Shown piece after piece: positions 5,294 to 9,300 of a stretch of DNA of 9,300 bases; the stretch's first letter is position 1; the number at the start of each line of letters is the position of its first letter. The notes beneath the pieces were generated by a model, which was not told where the DNA came from, ran no database searches, and worked only from the letters and a program-made list of their open reading frames with translations. The translations under genes were made by a program, and so were the position numbers. Where the stretch lies: positions 1 to 9,300 of the forward strand of contig JASFRI010000157.1 in NCBI GenBank assembly GCA_050115015.1. Direction: 5' to 3'. The stretch comes from JASFRI01 sp050115015 (GTDB lineage: Bacteria; Acidobacteriota; Polarisedimenticolia; CBDVAL01).

Positions 5294-8080
5294 CTAGAAT
5301 CTGGGGACTCCCGCGCCGGAGGTCACGGGGGTGATCTTCGCGAGCGCGGCGGCCGCTGCCGACCTCAGCTCCTCGTCGCGATCGAGCAGGATCTCCTCCA
5401 GCAGCGCTCGCGCCTTCGCGGCCGCGGGCCCGGCCCGACCGAGGAAGTGGATGGCATGCAGCCGGATCTTCGGATCCGTATGGTGCAGCACCTCGATGTG
5501 CAGCGCGATGGACGTCGGGTCGTCAGCAGGGACCTTCCAGAGCCCGTTCAGCGCGGCGTCCACCGCCGATTCTCGCGATGCTCCCCATTCCGGACCGGCG
5601 TATCGCTCGGGTTCGAGGTCCCGGAGCGCCTCCACGAGAATTCGCGATGCAGGCCCGGTGGACGGCAGCCTCTTCTCCACGACCGCGAGCGCCGATTGGA
5701 ACCGCACGGCATCGTCGGGGTCGTCGAGCGAACGCGCCAGCGGTGGACCCGCCGCCGGGAGCGGGATCTCCCGCAAGGTCGATGCCGCGAACCAGCGGAT
5801 CGTGTCGGACTCGTCGGAGAGGGCCTCCGTCAGCGATGCCGGGACCAGGTGCGCGGTCTGCGCGATCTCCACGACGGTTCGCCGGGTCTCCGGGACGAGA
5901 GGCGGGAAGCTCTCGTCGCGCGAAGAGGCGATGAGCGCGGGGACGGCCGGCAAGGCCTCCGATCCGAGGTTCCTCAGCGATCGCCGGACCGCAAGAGCCA
6001 CCCCGAAGTCGTCATCGTCCAGGGCCTCGATCAATCCAGGCAGCGCGCCGGCCGCATCGGCGCCTTTCGCGGCGAGCCCTGAGGCCCCCGCCCGACGGGC
6101 GGAGGCCGATGCGCTCTCCAGCAGGCTCACGAGCTCGGCGACCGTCACGTCGTCGTTCTCCCCCCATCTGAGCTTCCCGAGGGACGCCGCGGCGCGCCGG
6201 CGAACGCTCTCCATGGGATCGTCCAGCGCCCTCCGCAGAGCATCCGCGGCGGTGGACGAGCCGATGCTCCCGAGCGCTGCCGCTGCGGCCGCCCGCACGT
6301 CCTCCTCCGAGGACTCCGCCAGCACGGATGTCAACATGGGAACCGCGGTTCCCGCGTCAGGCCCGATCGCCTCCAGGTACCTCGCATAGCGGAGTTGCTC
6401 CGCAGGATCCTCCGATGAGCCCACGGCCTCGCCGAGGACCCGTGCGATCTCCCCCTGGGCCTCCGGACCGAGTTCCTTCAGCGCCTCGCGCAATCCTGTG
6501 AGGTACGTCCCCGATCGGAGGAGGTCCTTCAGGCCCGGGACGAGCGCCGCCTGCGCGGCATCTCCCAGGTGCATCAGGGCCCGGGCGGCCCACCGGGCGC
6601 ACTTGCTGTCCGTGAACAGAGCGTGAACGAGGATCACCGCCGCGGTCCCGTCGGGATCGGTGCCGATCCGCGCAAGAGCTTGCGCTGCGCTCCTTCGCTC
6701 CGACGAGTCCGCGGCGCCGGTCGCCATCGCAGCGAGGTCGGGCGCCGCGGCGGATGCGACGCCGCCGAGGTCCCCCAGGGCGCGGGCGGCCTCGACGCGC
6801 ACCTCGAGTTCATCGTCCCTCAGCGCTCTACTCAGAGCCGCCAGGGCCACGGCCTGATCCGCCGCCGCGGTTTCCGGAGATCGCTCTGCGGACAGCAATC
6901 GACGCTGCCACCGGATCGCCACAACCGCCTGGCTGCGGATGGTCGCCTCCGGACTCTGCAGTAGCGCGGCAAGACGGTGGATCGTCGATCCGGGCTCTGC
7001 CCGGAACCCCGCGACTTCGAGAATCGCACGCTGGCGTACTCGCTCATCTCCGTCGTCGACCAGGTCCTCGAGCTTGTTCCGCTGTCCGGGACAGAAGTAC
7101 CCCACGGCGGTGACCGCAGCGCTGCGGACGGAAGCAGCCGCGTCGTCGAGCGCCTCCACGATCGGGGGACAGACGCTCTCGCTCCGGACCAACTCGCGCG
7201 TGCCCAGCGACACCAGCCTGTCGATCGTCGCCGCCCGGACCTCCGCCGAGGGATCGGAGACCAGCTCGAGGATCCTCGCCGACGCCTCGGCGGGCGGGAC
7301 CCGGGGACGGGTGCGGATCGACTGCATGGTGATTCTCACCACCGAACCCAGGAGAGCGTCGCAAAGGGCCTCCATCGCTCCGATGCGCACTGCCGGGTCC
7401 GGATGACGCAGAGCCTCCATCAGGGGTGGGAATGCGTCCCCGGAATGGACGCCGACCTGCCGCAGAGCCTCGGTGGCGCTCACCCGGACCTCCCGATCCG
7501 GGTCGTGCAACGCATCGGAGAGCGCCGGCAACAGGAGGTGCGCCGGCGGCTTGACGAAGTCCCGCGAGTCCACGAGGGATCGGATCGTCCTCCGGCGAAC
7601 CGGCGCCTCCGGGCTGCGAAGGAGCTCCTCCCAATGTTCGATGGTCTCCCGACCGATTCGCGGCTGTGGCGGCCCTGCGGCTGGCGTTCGGGCTCCCGAC
7701 GGAGGTCCTGTCGGTAGCGGCGCGGACGGGGGTGTCACGCAGTCAGCGGAGCCTTCCGGTGAGGTCCAGGGCATGCCCCGGAGCCGTTCCTGACAGACCC
7801 GATAACAGCCACCGGAGATGCCCTCGTCGCCGGCGGCCAGGAAGCAATCGATCAGGCACTGATCGACCCGGTTGCAACGTTTCCGCAGGAGGCGCAACTG
7901 GCACCGGAGCCGCGGGGAAAGCCCGGAGGCGTCGCGCACGGGTGCCGTGCAGACCGACGTGCGGGTCTCCGGACCCGTGTCCCCGGACGCCGGCGTCTTG
8001 CCATCGACCGGACGACCTGCGACCGTCCACGCGAGAACGGCGATCGTGAGCATGAGGGCGCCGCCTGGCATGATGGGCAT
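5294..8080 (-). CDS. Exported HEAT-repeat protein with an N-terminal twin CX3C domain
   Basis: From ATG 8080 this encodes 928 residues. An AGGAG site ends 6 bases upstream; the frame opens further at GTG 8170, but that start would bury the signal peptide. Residues 1-25 form the signal peptide (MLTIAVLAWTVAG hydrophobic core). Residues 44-114 hold eight cysteines (44, 60, 69, 75, 79, 92, 96, 114), including CLIDC and CYRVC separated by 12 residues: a twin CX3C arrangement suggesting a disulfide-linked helical hairpin. A Pro-rich linker (about 116-141) follows. From about 147 to 916 there are roughly 20 HEAT/PBS-lyase-like repeats of 30-35 residues, with the recurring pattern 'L..AL.D....VR..A..AL..LG'. 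HEAT solenoids are protein-binding scaffolds; no catalytic motif is visible. The destination is the periplasm or cell surface. It lies 213 bases downstream of another exported protein on the same strand, which may share its transcript. Codon third positions look less GC-biased than in the DUF5916 gene. The partner and function are unknown. Confidence 0.9.
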   Translation of the reverse strand: MPIMPGGALMLTIAVLAWTVAGRPVDGKTPASGDTGPETRTSVCTAPVRDASGLSPRLRCQLRLLRKRCNRVDQCLIDCFLAAGDEGISGGCYRVCQERLRGMPWTSPEGSADCVTPPSAPLPTGPPSGARTPAAGPPQPRIGRETIEHWEELLRSPEAPVRRRTIRSLVDSRDFVKPPAHLLLPALSDALHDPDREVRVSATEALRQVGVHSGDAFPPLMEALRHPDPAVRIGAMEALCDALLGSVVRITMQSIRTRPRVPPAEASARILELVSDPSAEVRAATIDRLVSLGTRELVRSESVCPPIVEALDDAAASVRSAAVTAVGYFCPGQRNKLEDLVDDGDERVRQRAILEVAGFRAEPGSTIHRLAALLQSPEATIRSQAVVAIRWQRRLLSAERSPETAAADQAVALAALSRALRDDELEVRVEAARALGDLGGVASAAAPDLAAMATGAADSSERRSAAQALARIGTDPDGTAAVILVHALFTDSKCARWAARALMHLGDAAQAALVPGLKDLLRSGTYLTGLREALKELGPEAQGEIARVLGEAVGSSEDPAEQLRYARYLEAIGPDAGTAVPMLTSVLAESSEEDVRAAAAAALGSIGSSTAADALRRALDDPMESVRRRAAASLGKLRWGENDDVTVAELVSLLESASASARRAGASGLAAKGADAAGALPGLIEALDDDDFGVALAVRRSLRNLGSEALPAVPALIASSRDESFPPLVPETRRTVVEIAQTAHLVPASLTEALSDESDTIRWFAASTLREIPLPAAGPPLARSLDDPDDAVRFQSALAVVEKRLPSTGPASRILVEALRDLEPERYAGPEWGASRESAVDAALNGLWKVPADDPTSIALHIEVLHHTDPKIRLHAIHFLGRAGPAAAKARALLEEILLDRDEELRSAAAAALAKITPVTSGAGVPRF

Positions 8081-8086
8081 CGATCG

Positions 8087-8091
8087 CTCCT
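8087..8091 (-). promoter_or_regulatory. Ribosome binding site deciding the HEAT-repeat gene start
   Basis: The minus strand reads AGGAG here, 6 bases before the ATG at 8080. It favours this start over the GTG 90 bases upstream at 8170, which would add 30 residues including basic RWRRQAQER ahead of the signal peptide. Confidence 0.75.
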
Positions 8092-8183
8092 GAGCCTGCC
8101 TCCGCCAGCGGGAAATCCCACCCGTCCGCAAGGGTCGGATCGGCTCCAGCGTCCCGTTGCATTGGACCACGAACCACCGCGCA

Positions 8184-8201
8184 GGTTCCTTCGGTTCCTT
8201 T
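8184..8201. repeat. Tandem 9-base repeat upstream of the HEAT-repeat gene
   Basis: GGTTCCTTC is followed directly by GGTTCCTTT (one mismatch), about 105-120 bases upstream of the HEAT gene start, in the 213-base gap between the two exported-protein genes. Side-by-side 9-mers could be tandem binding sites for a regulator. I see no convincing -35/-10 pair next to them. Confidence 0.4.
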
Positions 8202-8206
8202 CCCAG

Positions 8207-8245
8207 GGTGAGTCGGAGGCGATCAGGGCACGGCTCCGGCTCACC
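8207..8245 (-). terminator. Imperfect inverted repeat after the Asp/Cys-rich gene
   Basis: GGTGAGTCGG (8207-8216) and CCGGCTCACC (8236-8245) pair over 10 bases with one G-T wobble and a 19-base loop. It lies 49 bases beyond the stop of the gene at 8294-8989. There is no U-tract, so termination, attenuation or chance are all possible. Confidence 0.25.
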
Positions 8246-8293
8246 AGGAACCGCCCCCCAATCCCGGTCTGCTGTCGATCGGAGGGCTCGCCA

Positions 8294-8989
8294 TTACGGC
8301 GCGCAGTCCCACATCGCGGCGGGCTCCCGCTCCAGGCAGGAGGCATAGCCGTAGGGGGCCGGCCGGCCCGGGGACACCACGTTCCCGTACGGGAAGCGGG
8401 ACACGTAGAAGAACCCCTCCCCCGGAGGCGGCACCGCGGGATCGGTGATGAGGTCGTCCGGGACCCCCGCCGCCAGGCAGACGGTCTGACCCAGGTAGAC
8501 GCCCGGCACGGCCTCGCCCCCGACCTCCATCGACAGCCGGAATCCGAGCTCCGCGAGGTCTCCGCGCAGGACGTCGATATAGCTCGACGGCCCGGGATAG
8601 AACGTGGACGGGTCCTCCGGGTACGGGAAGAGGATGCTCTGACTCTGCCAGCGATCCGCCTGGTAGAGATCGCACAGGGGATTGTCGAGCCAGCCATCGG
8701 GAAATCCGTCGGGCTGCTCCAGGCAGACGTCATCCGGGTCGTCGCAGTTCGTGATGCCATCGAAGTCCCCGTCGTGATAGGTCCAGAAGTCGTCGGGCAC
8801 CCCGTCCGCCATGCAGTCCCCGTATGTGGCGCCGTCCAGGTCATAGCTGTCGCAGTGCAGCAAATCCAGGCCGTCGCAGTTCAGGTCCAGGTGATCGAAC
8901 CGGCCGCAGAGATGCTCCGGGGTCGGGAGCGAGGCGCCCAGGGTGCCGACCGGAAGGAGCAGCAGTCCTGCAAGTGTGAGGGCTCTCAT
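8294..8989 (-). CDS. Exported Asp/Cys-rich protein with calcium-loop-like motifs
   Basis: The gene encodes 231 residues from ATG 8989, preceded by GGAGG at 6 bases; a longer reading upstream starts before the predicted promoter and adds only an Arg-rich tail. The signal peptide is MRALTLAGLLLLPVGTLGA. Residues 32-103 are dense in Asp, Gly and Cys: DLNCDGLDLLHC (35-46), DLDGATYGDC, DGVPDDF, DGDFDGITNCDDPDDVC (73-89) and DGFPDGWLD (94-102). These resemble the D-x-D-x-DG calcium loops of thrombospondin type 3 or dockerin-like repeats, though the spacing is irregular. Ten cysteines (28, 38, 46, 59, 82, 89, 106, 171, 218, 229), an even number, suit disulfides in the oxidising periplasm or outside. 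The C-terminal part (150-231) looks beta-rich, with PGEGFFYVSRF (189-199). Calcium binding is an inference and I cannot name a family. It is the upstream member of the exported pair; the HEAT-repeat gene follows after 213 bases. Confidence 0.85.
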   Translation of the reverse strand: MRALTLAGLLLLPVGTLGASLPTPEHLCGRFDHLDLNCDGLDLLHCDSYDLDGATYGDCMADGVPDDFWTYHDGDFDGITNCDDPDDVCLEQPDGFPDGWLDNPLCDLYQADRWQSQSILFPYPEDPSTFYPGPSSYIDVLRGDLAELGFRLSMEVGGEAVPGVYLGQTVCLAAGVPDDLITDPAVPPPGEGFFYVSRFPYGNVVSPGRPAPYGYASCLEREPAAMWDCAP

Positions 8990-8995
8990 CGCGGA

Positions 8996-9000
8996 CCTCC
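8996..9000 (-). promoter_or_regulatory. Ribosome binding site of the Asp/Cys-rich protein gene
   Basis: The minus strand reads GGAGG, 6 bases ahead of the ATG at 8989. Together with the signal peptide that begins there, it fixes the start. Confidence 0.75.
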
Positions 9001-9014
9001 GTCGGGTTTCTCGA

Positions 9015-9043
9015 AAGGTACCGGGGACGGGCCGGGCGGTCAA
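9015..9043 (-). promoter_or_regulatory. Sigma70-like promoter of the Asp/Cys-rich protein gene
   Basis: TTGACC (9043-9038, 5 of 6 matches) and TACCTT (9020-9015, 3 of 6) lie 17 bases apart on the minus strand. Transcription would begin near 9008, giving a leader of about 19 bases that contains the GGAGG site. The -10 box is weak. Confidence 0.4.
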
Positions 9044-9132
9044 CCCACGCCGCCGAACCGGCCGGGACCCCACCGCGTCACGACACCGTACGGTCGACGA
9101 TCCGCCCCGGACCTCGCGACCCTCGCCGGACG

Positions 9133-9300
9133 GTGGACCCGCCGGGCGTCGACCACCTGGTGATCAAGGTCCCGGGACGGCACGACCCGGTGGCGAAGAC
9201 CGTCCGGGAGGAGAGCGACGTGGAGGTTGCGGAGGAGATCCACGCGAAGCGCTCCTCCACGGTCCGAGCTCCTGGAGTGCCCTCGAGGCTCCGTAGGCGG
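9133..9300 (+). CDS. Doubtful open frame running off the right edge
   Basis: The frame from GTG 9133 is open to the window end (56 residues). Its first part, with VDHLVIKVPGRHDP and VREESDVEVAEEIHAKR, reads like protein: balanced charges and nearly all codons ending in G or C to about 9264. After that the GC bias at third positions drops and the sequence becomes PGVPSRLRRR. There is no ribosome binding site and I recognise no family. It could be the start of a gene, a decayed remnant or chance. A minus-strand frame (GTG 9243 to 9040) with GGAGGAG 8 bases upstream competes, but its product is an Arg/His/Pro-rich string typical of antisense reading. Otherwise 9044-9300 shows nothing I can support. 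Confidence 0.2.
   Translation, partial: MDPPGVDHLVIKVPGRHDPVAKTVREESDVEVAEEIHAKRSSTVRAPGVPSRLRRR

Noticed and set aside
5331..6389. A 352-codon Ser/Ala/Arg-rich open frame antisense to the HEAT-repeat gene
   Set aside because: It is the complement of repetitive HEAT codons; the minus-strand product has the clear repeat pattern and signal peptide.
8081..8170. A 30-residue N-terminal extension of the HEAT-repeat protein (GTG 8170)
   Set aside because: An AGGAG site sits 6 bases before ATG 8080 and the signal peptide begins there.
1..9300. CRISPR array, insertion sequence or defence system
   Set aside because: No regularly spaced repeats, transposase or recombinase motifs, terminal inverted repeats or nuclease motifs were found on either strand.

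Overview
The window is GC-rich bacterial DNA with tightly packed genes. A 733-residue protein built like an outer-membrane beta-barrel, plus several Sec-exported proteins, points to a diderm (Gram-negative-type) bacterium. GC content together with a CBM9/DUF5916 protein and secreted HEAT-repeat and Asp/Cys-rich proteins fits phyla such as Acidobacteriota, Gemmatimonadota, Myxococcota or 'Candidatus Eisenbacteria'. This is an impression; no marker in the window settles the taxon.

Left part (1-1949, minus strand): three genes in the order SDR oxidoreductase, RidA-family protein, crotonase. Both junctions are 4-base stop/start overlaps, so this is a translationally coupled operon. The crotonase runs off the left edge. 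The trio suggests catabolism of a CoA-thioester substrate, possibly with a nitrogen-bearing intermediate. However, the RidA protein lacks the deaminase arginine and the crotonase lacks both canonical hydratase glutamates, so standard activities should not be assumed.

A short divergent control region (about 1992-2089) follows, with back-to-back sigma70-like promoters, both with TTGACA -35 boxes and 18-base spacers. One drives the SDR operon leftward. The other drives the CBM9/DUF5916 gene (2090-4291) rightward with almost no leader. Next, on the plus strand, come a small secreted protein of unknown function (4549-5037) with its own ribosome binding site and an intrinsic terminator, and then a complete tRNA-Leu with anticodon CAA (5156-5242).

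Right part (5294-8989, minus strand): two exported proteins convergent with the tRNA. The upstream one (8294-8989) is Asp- and Cys-rich with calcium-loop-like motifs. The downstream one (5294-8080) has a signal peptide, a cysteine domain with a twin CX3C pattern, a proline-rich linker and a solenoid of about 20 HEAT-like repeats. The last 311 bases hold the promoter of the Asp/Cys-rich gene and a doubtful open frame at the right edge.

I see no mobile element, CRISPR array or recognised defence system. The least explained parts are the secreted HEAT/twin-CX3C protein with its neighbour, and the operon whose RidA and crotonase have unusual active sites.
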